A DNA stretch of 35,671 bases, taken from NCBI GenBank assembly GCA_023418705.1, contig JAEZYZ010000252.1:1-35671 (forward strand). The letters run 5' to 3'. How positions within the stretch are numbered: the stretch's first letter is position 1; each line of letters starts with the position of its first letter. Source of the stretch: Pseudomonadota bacterium (GTDB lineage: Bacteria > Myxococcota_A > Polyangia > Polyangiales > Polyangiaceae). Below are positions 7,075-13,654 of this stretch, piece by piece. A program made the translations under genes and the position numbers. Under the pieces are notes generated by a model. That model saw only the letters and a list, made by a program, of their open reading frames with translations. It was not told the DNA's origin and searched no databases.

Positions 7075-8049
7075 TCAGGCGAAGCTGCGCTCGGCGTTCG
7101 TGCCCATTTCGTGGGCGTTCACGTCGGCGGTCTCGATGTCCTTGCGAGCCCCTTCCGGAGGGTTGAACGGACCGGGCCCGATCTGCTGGGTGCCGAGCGT
7201 CGGGAACACCGGCGCCAGCAGGTACTGCTTGGCGAAGTACCACCACAGGCTCTTCTGGTTCAGGTCCGGGTGGATCTGGTCAGCGATCTTTTCGTGCAGC
7301 TCACCGAGCTTGCTCCAGTGGGTGCCGGCGTGCTCGTGATGGACCGCGTGGTAGCCGTTGTTGAAGAGCAGAAAGTTCAGCAGCTTCCCGTCGAAGCTGC
7401 GCGAATGGTTGTGCTCGGACCACGGATCGGTATGCACGTGCTGCTCGTAGTTGAACAGCATGATGGTCCACAGCGCGAAGAAGCCCGGGATGCCCATCGA
7501 GAACACCCAGACGTAAAGCCCGGTCTTCACCCCGTGCAGCGCGACGGCGAGCGCGAGCGCCCCGACGTGGCCTCCGATGAAGACGACCCACTGCAGCACG
7601 ATCCGCCGATACAAGTCGCCTTTCTTCTCGCGGGCCTTCTTCAGGTAGGCCTTGATCGGCTCCGACTGGTAGTAGCTCGAGACGAAGAAATAGGTCAGCG
7701 CCACGAGCAAATTGTGCCGATTGGTGAAGCGCCAGGTGATGGTCGCGTCGCCCGGCGTGTTCACGTACTTGTGGTGGTTCAGGTTGTGGGTCGGCACCCA
7801 GGCGAACGAGGGATAGCCATAAAAAATCGAGATCCAGTTCGCAAACGCCTGGTTCATGCGCTTGTTGGAGAACGTGGGGCAGTGATTGTGATTGTGAGCA
7901 ATCACACCGCACGCCAACGCGAAGTAGCAGCTCAGCCAGCTCAGGTAGGGCACCCAATCCGGCCGCGCGAACTGCAGCGCAACCACGGCCGGAGTGAACA
8001 CGAAGACCCACAGAAGCGTCCGGTAGTCGGCGGCAAATCTCGGCAGCAT
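7075..8049 (-). CDS. Membrane fatty acid desaturase
   Basis: A 324-residue integral membrane di-iron enzyme that should insert a double bond into a lipid acyl chain using O2 and an electron donor. The histidine boxes are all present: H52, H54 and H56 in H-N-H-N-H, H88 and H92-H93 in H-N-L-N-H-H, and H234, H237, H238 and H240 in H-A-V-H-H-E-H. An additional H-V-H and H-N-H lie around residues 204-215. Hydrophobic segments lie near residues 12-50, 113-125, 152-172 and 178-200. The length is normal for the family. No electron carrier gene lies next to it. The protein starts directly with a membrane helix. The regioselectivity cannot be read from the sequence. Confidence 0.92.
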   Translation of the reverse strand: MLPRFAADYRTLLWVFVFTPAVVALQFARPDWVPYLSWLSCYFALACGVIAHNHNHCPTFSNKRMNQAFANWISIFYGYPSFAWVPTHNLNHHKYVNTPGDATITWRFTNRHNLLVALTYFFVSSYYQSEPIKAYLKKAREKKGDLYRRIVLQWVVFIGGHVGALALAVALHGVKTGLYVWVFSMGIPGFFALWTIMLFNYEQHVHTDPWSEHNHSRSFDGKLLNFLLFNNGYHAVHHEHAGTHWSKLGELHEKIADQIHPDLNQKSLWWYFAKQYLLAPVFPTLGTQQIGPGPFNPPEGARKDIETADVNAHEMGTNAERSFA

Positions 8050-8278
8050 GTATTTTCTCGGGCGGGAGGACGAAACCAGGGAGAGATCCCTGGAGCGCCG
8101 CCGTCGTTTAGCGGATTTACACCAGATTAGAAATGGGCAGGACTTTACGCACTTGCCGCGCCCGCCAGGCGAATTCAGTAAAATCAGCTACTTACACGAA
8201 TCCCGGGAAGGCTGCCCACCAGCGGACATGACGGCGATCACCCGCGTTCGAGCGTCGCCAAGCGGACGACCTCGACGC
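8050..8278 (-). promoter_or_regulatory. AT-richer upstream region of the desaturase gene
   Basis: These 229 bases between the methyltransferase stop (8279) and the desaturase start (8049) include a stretch at about 8105-8205 clearly richer in A and T than the surroundings. It should contain the desaturase promoter, but I cannot pick a specific -35/-10 pair. No ORF or RNA gene is evident. Confidence 0.35.
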
Positions 8279-9304
8279 TCAGCGGCGCGCCACCACCACC
8301 TTCGCGACGAAACACGGTTCGATACGCAGCGTTCGAAATCCGGTCTCCGCGAGCAGGTCGCTCAGGTCGTCCCGCAGGTAGTCGGCGTGAAACGGCTCGT
8401 GCAGATCGCGACCGAAGCCGGCCAAGACCTCCGCGAGATCCGGAGCGTCCGAGTGCTGCGCGGAGTCCTGGAGCACCAGCAGCCCGCCGGGGCGGAGCAC
8501 GCGCCGCGCCTCCTTCAAGACGTTGCGCCGGACGTTGCGTGGCAGCTCGTGCAGCAGATAGACGCTGACCACTGCATCGAAGTAAGCGTCGCGGAACGGC
8601 AGCTCCTCTGCGTTGGCCGCCAAGAGCGCCACCGACGGCTCCGCACCGAGCAGGCGGCGCGCCTCGGCGAGGTAGAACGGACTGAGATCCACGCCGGCGA
8701 AATCGTGATCGGGCAGCGCCTGAACGAGCTGCTTGAGCAGCCGACCGGTGCCGCAACCCACGTCCAACACGCGCTTCGGTCCGGGCGCGGCGCGGGCCTG
8801 CTCGACGAGCGGCGGGATCACTTGCCGGCGCATGACGTCGCCGCAGCCGAGGAACACGAACTCGACCCCGAGATCGTACAACTTCGCCGAGCGCGCGCTC
8901 AGGTATCCATCGCTTTGCCAGTGGAAGGTGCGGCGGTAGTAGCTAGGGTACGGATCGAGCGCGACCTCGCTCGGCAAATCGCGGTAGTTGCCCGTACGCC
9001 GCCGCTCGAGCACCCGCGGGATGTCTCGCGCCAGCGTGGGGAGGCGCCGCAGGTAGGTCGGCAGCGGCATCTGAAACAAGAGCGCCTCGGGATAGTGCCC
9101 CAGCCGGGCGTTGCGCAGGTCTTGTTCGAGCAGCGCGCGGTATCGGCGCTGGACGTGAGCGACGGTCTCCGGCTCGGGGCGCTGCTGGTGCGCGAACAGA
9201 CCGGCCGCCAGCCGGTGTCCCCCGAGCAACGTGTAGCGAATCGCTTCGTGCTGCGCGTAGTACGCGCCTTGCACCGCAAGCCGGCCAAAGCCAGCAGACA
9301 ACAT
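8279..9304 (-). CDS. Class I SAM-dependent methyltransferase
   Basis: A 341-residue protein. Residues 1-165 form an N-terminal helical domain that I do not recognise. The Methyltransf_11/25-type domain follows: motif I V-L-D-V-G-C-G-T-G-R at about 188-197, the acidic end of strand two G-V-D-L-S-P-F at about 213-219, A-N-A-E-E-L-P-F at about 240-247, F-D-A-V-V-S-V-Y-L-L-H-E-L at about 252-264, and A-R-R-V-L-R-P-G-G-L-L-V-L. All features needed for SAM binding are present. The substrate is unknown. The neighbouring desaturase in the same direction makes a lipid substrate possible, but the 229-bp gap means they are probably not one operon. Confidence 0.9.
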   Translation of the reverse strand: MLSAGFGRLAVQGAYYAQHEAIRYTLLGGHRLAAGLFAHQQRPEPETVAHVQRRYRALLEQDLRNARLGHYPEALLFQMPLPTYLRRLPTLARDIPRVLERRRTGNYRDLPSEVALDPYPSYYRRTFHWQSDGYLSARSAKLYDLGVEFVFLGCGDVMRRQVIPPLVEQARAAPGPKRVLDVGCGTGRLLKQLVQALPDHDFAGVDLSPFYLAEARRLLGAEPSVALLAANAEELPFRDAYFDAVVSVYLLHELPRNVRRNVLKEARRVLRPGGLLVLQDSAQHSDAPDLAEVLAGFGRDLHEPFHADYLRDDLSDLLAETGFRTLRIEPCFVAKVVVARR

Positions 9305-9419
9305 GATGACGAATTGCTAGCCCCCGTCCCACCGTCACGCAAGCCGCGCCCGTTTGACGCAACCCGTCGGCGCTTCGTTCGGCGCGTGCGTCGCGCGACC
9401 GTCACCGATAGCCGGTGTT

Positions 9420-9911
9420 TCAGTGTGCGTAGGCGCCGGGCCCGTGTGGGTGCCCGTGCTCCATCTCTTCCTCGGTGGCCGCACGGATCCCGACCACCTC
9501 GACGTCGAACACGAGCGTCTCACCGGCCAAGGGATGATTCGGATCGAGCTCGATCTCGTCCGCGCTCGCCGCGCTGACCCACAGCGGGATCACGTCCCCA
9601 CCGGGCGCCTCCGCGATCACTTGCATCCCCACCTGGATCTCGGCGTCGGCCGGGAAGGCCGTGCGGGGCACCTTCTGCGCCTCCCCCTCGCGCACGCCGT
9701 AGCCGTCCTCGGGCGACACGACCGCGCGGAACTTGTCGCCAATGCCGCGGCCCTCCATCTGCTGCTCGAGACCGGGGACGATGTTCTCGGCCCCGTGCAG
9801 GTAGGGCATCGCCTCGTCACCCGAGCGATCGAGCACGGTCCCCTCCGAGTCGCTGAGGGTGTAGCGGAAGCTGACGACCTTGCCCGAGCTGATCTTCGTC
9901 TCGTTGGACAT
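9420..9911 (-). CDS. slyD: SlyD-like FKBP peptidyl-prolyl isomerase
   Basis: A 163-residue protein that catalyses cis-trans isomerisation of prolyl bonds and acts as a folding helper in the cytoplasm. The FKBP half is recognisable by V-S-F-R-Y-T-L at 13-19 and Y-L-H-G-A-E-N-I-V-P-G-L-E at 37-49. The inserted IF domain of SlyD follows, with E-D-G-Y-G-V-R and V-P-R-T-A-F-P between about 68 and 88. The chain returns to the FKBP strand with D-P-N-H-P-L-A-G-E-T-L-V-F-D-V-E-V. The tail H-G-H-P-H-G-P-G-A-Y-A-H is a short version of the metal-binding His tail of SlyD. There is no signal peptide. It diverges from the DUF2325-like gene over about 216 bp. Confidence 0.93.
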   Translation of the reverse strand: MSNETKISSGKVVSFRYTLSDSEGTVLDRSGDEAMPYLHGAENIVPGLEQQMEGRGIGDKFRAVVSPEDGYGVREGEAQKVPRTAFPADAEIQVGMQVIAEAPGGDVIPLWVSAASADEIELDPNHPLAGETLVFDVEVVGIRAATEEEMEHGHPHGPGAYAH

Positions 9912-10127
9912 TGAGCTGGTCTAGCGCATCGGCCGCCGAGCGTCTCGTCGAATCCTCCCGTCCCGGCCGGGTTTTCGACGCCAGTCAGCTCGACGAGCGG
10001 GGCGTGGCCCCGCGTGCCCCCGCGCGCGAGAAACCGAGTGAGGGCGCGAGGGCTCGTCGGACGGCGAGCGCGTGGTTTCGCCGGGACGGGGATGGGACAG
10101 TCGCCGTATGATCACGGTCAGCTCCCG

Positions 10128-10865
10128 ATGACCGAGTCTTCCGCCTTCGACGAGGTCCTGCAGGCCGTTCAGTCGGCTCTGCACGCCCGCCGCCGCCGCA
10201 CGTTCGACGACGTCGCGCAAATCCGCGCGTTGCTCGACGCGTACCTCGTGGCGGTAGAGCAGAGCATCGCGCACGAGTTCGCGGAGCAGCACGGGCTCAA
10301 GCGCCCGAAGAGCAGCGCCGGAGCCGCCAGGGACGCCGCGCGCGCGTTGCTCGAGCGGGTGAGCGCGCTGCCCGAGATCGAGTCGAGCGAAACCGGCGGC
10401 GCGCCCGCCTCGGAAGGGCCTTCGATCGCTCAGCCGCCCAGCGCTCGGGGGCCGCTCACTGCCAAGGCGTCGCAGAGCGCTGAGCCTCGGCCCGGCGCTG
10501 CGACCGCGCCGCCTCCGCCCAGCAGCTTGCCGAAGCTGCACGCCGCGGTCGCGCAATGCCCGGTGGTGGTCGTCGGCGGGGTCGCTCGCCGTGAGAAGCT
10601 CGCGGACATCCCCGCGCCGATCCGCGACAACATCGAGTGGATCGACACCACCCGCCAGGGGACGCACGCGATCGGCAACCTCGAAAAGCGCATCCGCGAT
10701 CGCCGCGTGGCCGCGCTCATCCTGCTCGAAGGGCTCGTGTCCCATCGTCACAGCGAGCCGCTCGTGAGCGCGGCCAAACGGGCCGGCGTCGTCATCCACT
10801 TCGCCGGCAAGGGCGCCAAGGCCGCGTTGCAGGCCGCCCTCGCGGATCTAGAAGGCAAGCTCTGA
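10128..10865 (+). CDS. DUF2325-like protein with N-terminal helical region
   Basis: A 245-residue protein counted from the ATG at 10128. In-frame upstream starts at 10014 and 10092 would add Arg-rich residues typical of read-through from non-coding DNA, so I reject them. The N-terminal 80 residues are helical, then a Pro/Ala-rich linker leads to a domain at about residues 145-243. That domain resembles DUF2325, a Rossmann-like fold: V-V-V-V-G-G-V strand, D-T-T-R-Q-G switch, A-L-I-L-L-E-G-L-V-S-H strand and turn, then K-R-A-G-V-V-I-H-F. Proteins with this domain have no defined biochemical function. A TATGAT box at 10107-10112 may belong to the promoter. The 3' end is marked by the hairpin at 10882. 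Confidence 0.75.
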   Translation: MTESSAFDEVLQAVQSALHARRRRTFDDVAQIRALLDAYLVAVEQSIAHEFAEQHGLKRPKSSAGAARDAARALLERVSALPEIESSETGGAPASEGPSIAQPPSARGPLTAKASQSAEPRPGAATAPPPPSSLPKLHAAVAQCPVVVVGGVARREKLADIPAPIRDNIEWIDTTRQGTHAIGNLEKRIRDRRVAALILLEGLVSHRHSEPLVSAAKRAGVVIHFAGKGAKAALQAALADLEGKL

Positions 10866-10881
10866 GCTAGCGAGCGCCGCG

Positions 10882-10906
10882 CTCGGCGAGCTATGAGCTC
10901 GCCGAG
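10882..10906. terminator. Hairpin terminator between convergent genes
   Basis: CTCGGCGAGCT at 10882-10892 and AGCTCGCCGAG at 10896-10906 form a perfect 11-bp stem with an ATG loop. It lies 16 bases past the plus-strand stop at 10865 and 16 bases past the minus-strand stop at 10923, so it serves both. There is no T-run. Confidence 0.65.
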
Positions 10907-10922
10907 GCTCCTTGCGTAGCGA

Positions 10923-11240
10923 TCAATCCTGAAGCGGCACGACCGGGCAGTTGTCGAAGCACCCGGCGTCTTCGATCTCCCCGCACGAGCGGTTGTCTAG
11001 GCAATCCTCACACTGATCGGCTTGCGCCTCGAGCCCTGGCTCGACGTCGATGCGTTCTTCACAAGCGTCGGTGCAGGCGGTCACGTCGATTTCCTCGACG
11101 CACTCCGAGTAGCGATCACAGATTTCCAGGCAGTCGACGCGCTGGTCGACTTCGTCGATCGGATCGTCGTCTCCGCAGCCGGGCGTCAACAAAGCGAGCC
11201 CCGCGCCGACGGTCATGAGTCCGAGAACATGTTTGATCAT
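10923..11240 (-). CDS. Cys-rich lipoprotein
   Basis: A 105-residue protein. The ATG at 11240 is chosen over one at 11291 because it starts the signal peptide and has GGGAGG a few bases upstream. The signal is M-I-K-H followed by a hydrophobic run and the lipobox T-P-G-C. After acidic residues the mature part carries ten cysteines spaced in small groups (C-x3-C, C-x3-C, C-x2-C and so on), suggesting disulfide-linked helical hairpins on the cell surface or in the periplasm. Small lipoproteins of this look are frequent in myxobacteria and have no assigned function. No metal-binding or enzyme motif is evident. Confidence 0.75.
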   Translation of the reverse strand: MIKHVLGLMTVGAGLALLTPGCGDDDPIDEVDQRVDCLEICDRYSECVEEIDVTACTDACEERIDVEPGLEAQADQCEDCLDNRSCGEIEDAGCFDNCPVVPLQD

Positions 11241-11494
11241 GATGCCTCCCAAGCTGTGCACCGAGGCATTTGCCCCGATGCGGTGTTCCATTCCGGTTGC
11301 CGGCTACAGCACTCGACGTGCCAACCTGCGGGATCAGCGCGCCAGCGCGAGCAAACCCGCTACTCCCGAGCCGCGCCCGCCCCTCGTCCCCTCACCGGCC
11401 GCGCGCCGGATCCGTGGCAGGACGCCCTGGTGCTGCAGATCGGCACGCGGCGCGCTGGCAGACGAGCGCCCGCGCCAAGGGGCAATCCCGGCCT

Positions 11495-12214
11495 TCACCG
11501 ATAGGTCACGTCCGGGTGGACGAGCGCGAGCACGAGTGAAAACGCAGGCCCCACCACGAACGCGAACAGCTGCCAAGCGACGATCAGACCGGCGAGCTGG
11601 AACAACGGGGTTTCCCGCAGCTTCTGGTAAAACTCCGCCACCTTGCGCGAGCCGAACCCTTCGACCACCCCCGCGCCGTCGAGCGGGGGCACCGGGATCA
11701 GGTTGAAGAGCCCGAGCAGCACGTTCAAGTTGACCAGCACCGAGAGCAGCATCGCGAGCGCCGCCCAGATGGATCGCACGTCGGCGCCTGGTTCGAGCAC
11801 GACCAGCTGAGTGAAGCTCGGACGGTGCGGCGGAAAAAAGACGTCGGTGGCCAGCAGCACCCGCAGCGCGACGATGCCGAGCACCGCCAGCAAGAAGTTG
11901 GCGCACGGTCCGGCCAAAGACATGACGGCTTGGCGGCGGGGGTAGCGGCGGCCCCAGTAGGGATCGAACGGCACCGACGCCCACCCGATCATCCAGCTCA
12001 ACTGGATGTACGAGATCAGCGGAACGATCACCATCCCCACCGGTGACCGCTGGATGTGGGGCAGCGGATCGAGGCTCAGGACGCCGCCTTCGTAGGCCGT
12101 CAGGTCGCCGCCGCGGAAGGCGAGATAAGCATGCGCGTACTCGTGAAACGTCGTGCTGAATACGAACACCAGGTACCAAACCACCAGGTGCGCGACGTTG
12201 AAGTCACCGAACAT
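11495..12214 (-). CDS. Site-2-type intramembrane metalloprotease (M50 family)
   Basis: A 239-residue integral membrane zinc protease of the S2P/M50 class, which cleaves substrates inside or near the membrane. The zinc motif H-E-Y-A-H is at residues 24-28, and the second motif N-L-I-P-V-P-P-L-D-G at 171-180 supplies the third ligand Asp179. Hydrophobic segments surround both. There is no PDZ domain, so it belongs to the short M50 group like SpoIVFB relatives. The ATG at 12214 is chosen because the reading frame upstream runs into the lipoprotein gene at 12303 and is Arg-rich. The substrate is unknown. No anti-sigma gene lies nearby. Confidence 0.9.
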   Translation of the reverse strand: MFGDFNVAHLVVWYLVFVFSTTFHEYAHAYLAFRGGDLTAYEGGVLSLDPLPHIQRSPVGMVIVPLISYIQLSWMIGWASVPFDPYWGRRYPRRQAVMSLAGPCANFLLAVLGIVALRVLLATDVFFPPHRPSFTQLVVLEPGADVRSIWAALAMLLSVLVNLNVLLGLFNLIPVPPLDGAGVVEGFGSRKVAEFYQKLRETPLFQLAGLIVAWQLFAFVVGPAFSLVLALVHPDVTYR

Positions 12215-12302
12215 CGGCCCCGGGGTAACTTGCCCGACGCTCGGCGTAAAGGCCGACCCCACGGGCAGGTGGCCAACCGACCACCTGCCCGCGGCGTCGA
12301 GG

Positions 12303-12536
12303 TCACTCGGTCGCGTCCTGCATGTCCTCGCCGGCCTCTTCCACCGCCTCGCCGGTCTCGTCGACGGCGTCTTCCGCCCCCTCGGCAGCGGTGTCTGCGG
12401 CCTCGTCGACCTCCTCACCCGCCTCCTCCATGGGGCCCTGGCCAGGCGCGTCCGCCTCCTTCTGATCGCCACCGCAACCCAAGGAAACCGCGCACCCGGC
12501 CACCACCGCGAGCCAACCCAACTTTCTTGCCATCAT
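12303..12536 (-). CDS. Small acidic lipoprotein
   Basis: A 77-residue protein. It begins with a signal peptide (M-M-A-R-K then a hydrophobic run) and the lipobox S-L-G-C with Cys21. The mature part of about 56 residues is strikingly acidic and low in complexity, with repeated E-E-A-G-E, A-E-G-A-E-D and D-E-T-G-E-A units compatible with one long helix. An AGGAG sequence lies about 10 bases before the ATG. The protease gene follows on the same strand 88 bp downstream. The function is unknown; it could coat the outer membrane or periplasm. Confidence 0.75.
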   Translation of the reverse strand: MMARKLGWLAVVAGCAVSLGCGGDQKEADAPGQGPMEEAGEEVDEAADTAAEGAEDAVDETGEAVEEAGEDMQDATE

Positions 12537-12762
12537 CTGCGTTTTTCTCCTGGTTCAGGGGAAAGTCGAGCCGGGAAGGTATGTCCGCACCGGCCGTCTG
12601 TCAGCCCGGCATCCGGAAATTTCGCCGCCGGCGGCGGCTCCCCACGGACCCACCCCGGCGGAGACGCGCGACGCGCAGGCAGCTCAGGCGTGAATCATCC
12701 CTATGTATGATCCGCCGGTGAAACCCTCGCCGGTCGCGGACGGGGCACCGGCAAAGAAGGCT

Positions 12763-12791
12763 TTGAAACTCGCCGGCGAAGCTCGTAGTAT
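12763..12791 (+). promoter_or_regulatory. Promoter TTGAAA-N17-TAGTAT
   Basis: TTGAAA at 12763-12768 and TAGTAT at 12786-12791 have the ideal 17-base spacing and match the housekeeping consensus in five and four of six positions. The start codon at 12801 lies only 9 bases beyond, so the leader would be at most a few bases. Confidence 0.55.
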
Positions 12792-12800
12792 CGGGACGAG

Positions 12801-13241
12801 ATGCGGATCTGGCCACGCGTGCTCACATCGGCGCTGCTTCTCGGCGCGGTCGCGGCCTGCGCTGGCGGTCCGAGCTCACGCCTGAAGACGGTCGCCGCGG
12901 CCACGGGGGAAGGCCCGATCGAATTTCGGGTGAAGAACACGACGGACGTCCCCATCAACAGCCTGTACATCGCCCCCACGGCGGTGATCGACACCGCGGG
13001 GCGGGAGCACATCGCCTACGGCTCGACGGAGGCCGACCGGGTGTGGGGTCCCGATCTCATCACGGGCGGCGCCCTCGAGGTCGGCGGGGAGCAACGGGTG
13101 CCCGTCGATGCCCCAGGCCGCTTCGACATCAAGGTGCACGACAAGGATGGCCGTCACCAACACGTGAGTGGGTTGAAACTGGGCGCCGGAGGCCGCTACA
13201 TTCTGGAGCTCGGGGAGGGCGGCTGGCGCGTGGGCCCCTAG
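12801..13241 (+). CDS. Putative lipoprotein with beta-rich domain
   Basis: A 146-residue protein that starts with a signal peptide M-R-I-W-P-R, a hydrophobic run and the lipobox V-A-A-C with Cys20. The mature part looks beta-rich: E-F-R-V-K-N-T-T-D-V-P-I-N-S-L-Y-I-A-P at about 41-59, then V-W-G-P-D-L and a G-G-R-F-D-I-K-V-H-D-K-D-G-like stretch, and a final Y-I-L-E-L-G strand. Similar small periplasmic domains are widespread in myxobacteria with no known role. Its stop TAG is the terminal CTAG of the palindromic repeat at 13238, so the gene may once have continued further. It is divergent from the acidic lipoprotein gene across 264 bp that show no other gene. Confidence 0.75.
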   Translation: MRIWPRVLTSALLLGAVAACAGGPSSRLKTVAAATGEGPIEFRVKNTTDVPINSLYIAPTAVIDTAGREHIAYGSTEADRVWGPDLITGGALEVGGEQRVPVDAPGRFDIKVHDKDGRHQHVSGLKLGAGGRYILELGEGGWRVGP

Positions 13242-13355
13242 AGCACCGGATCCGTTCGCCAGGGCGGAGATCCCGATGAACCGGGGCCTCCTCTTGGGCG
13301 GGGGGCCCGATTCATCGGGAAAACCCTCTCGTCTGCTCACGGCTCGGTGCCCTAG
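13238..13355 (+). repeat. Dispersed palindromic element, copy 2 (118 bp)
   Basis: Terminal sequences CTAGAGCACCGG at 13238-13249 and TCGGTGCCCTAG at 13344-13355 are near-perfect inverted repeats. The reverse complement of this copy aligns with 1134-1249 along its whole length. The arms are best conserved and the centre is the most changed. Read in the direction of the preceding gene, both copies begin with the same arm (CTAGAGCACCG then GGAGATCCC about 30 bases in), so they share orientation relative to transcription. The first four bases contain the TAG stop codon of the lipoprotein gene. Confidence 0.8.
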
Positions 13356-13654
13356 ATGGTCTCATCTTCCGCGACAAACGCTTTGCTCCGCGAACCGTTC
13401 GTCGCTCCAGGGCGCCACCTGGATCCCAGATGGCAGAGACCGATCCGCTGGCCAGATTTCGACCTCTCTTCTAAATAGGGTCGCACCGAGAGCGCCACAG
13501 GCCAATTGGCCGGCATCCCAATTGCCCACTCAGGGGCTTGCAGGCGCGTGCAGTATGCATGCATTATGCATTGAGATGCAGCGTAAAATCCCTGGCGCTC
13601 TCAGCAATCGCCCTTCCTTGACCGAAGCCGAACGCGCGAGCAGGTAACGGCGGT
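13356..13654. other. Gene-free upstream region with small palindromes
   Basis: With the repeat, 413 bases separate two plus-strand genes. The region is AT-richer than its surroundings. It contains GGCCAATTGGCC (13500-13511, perfect 12-bp palindrome), a TAAATA-like box near 13471, and two ATGCAT sites at 13555-13560 and 13566-13571, which are 11 bp apart. These may be operators for the large downstream gene. I see no credible ORF and no RNA gene. Confidence 0.4.

Noticed and set aside
12690..12720. ATCAT and ATGAT half-sites around TCCCTATGT between the divergent lipoprotein genes
   Set aside because: The half-sites are only five bases long and occur once, so there is too little to call an operator.
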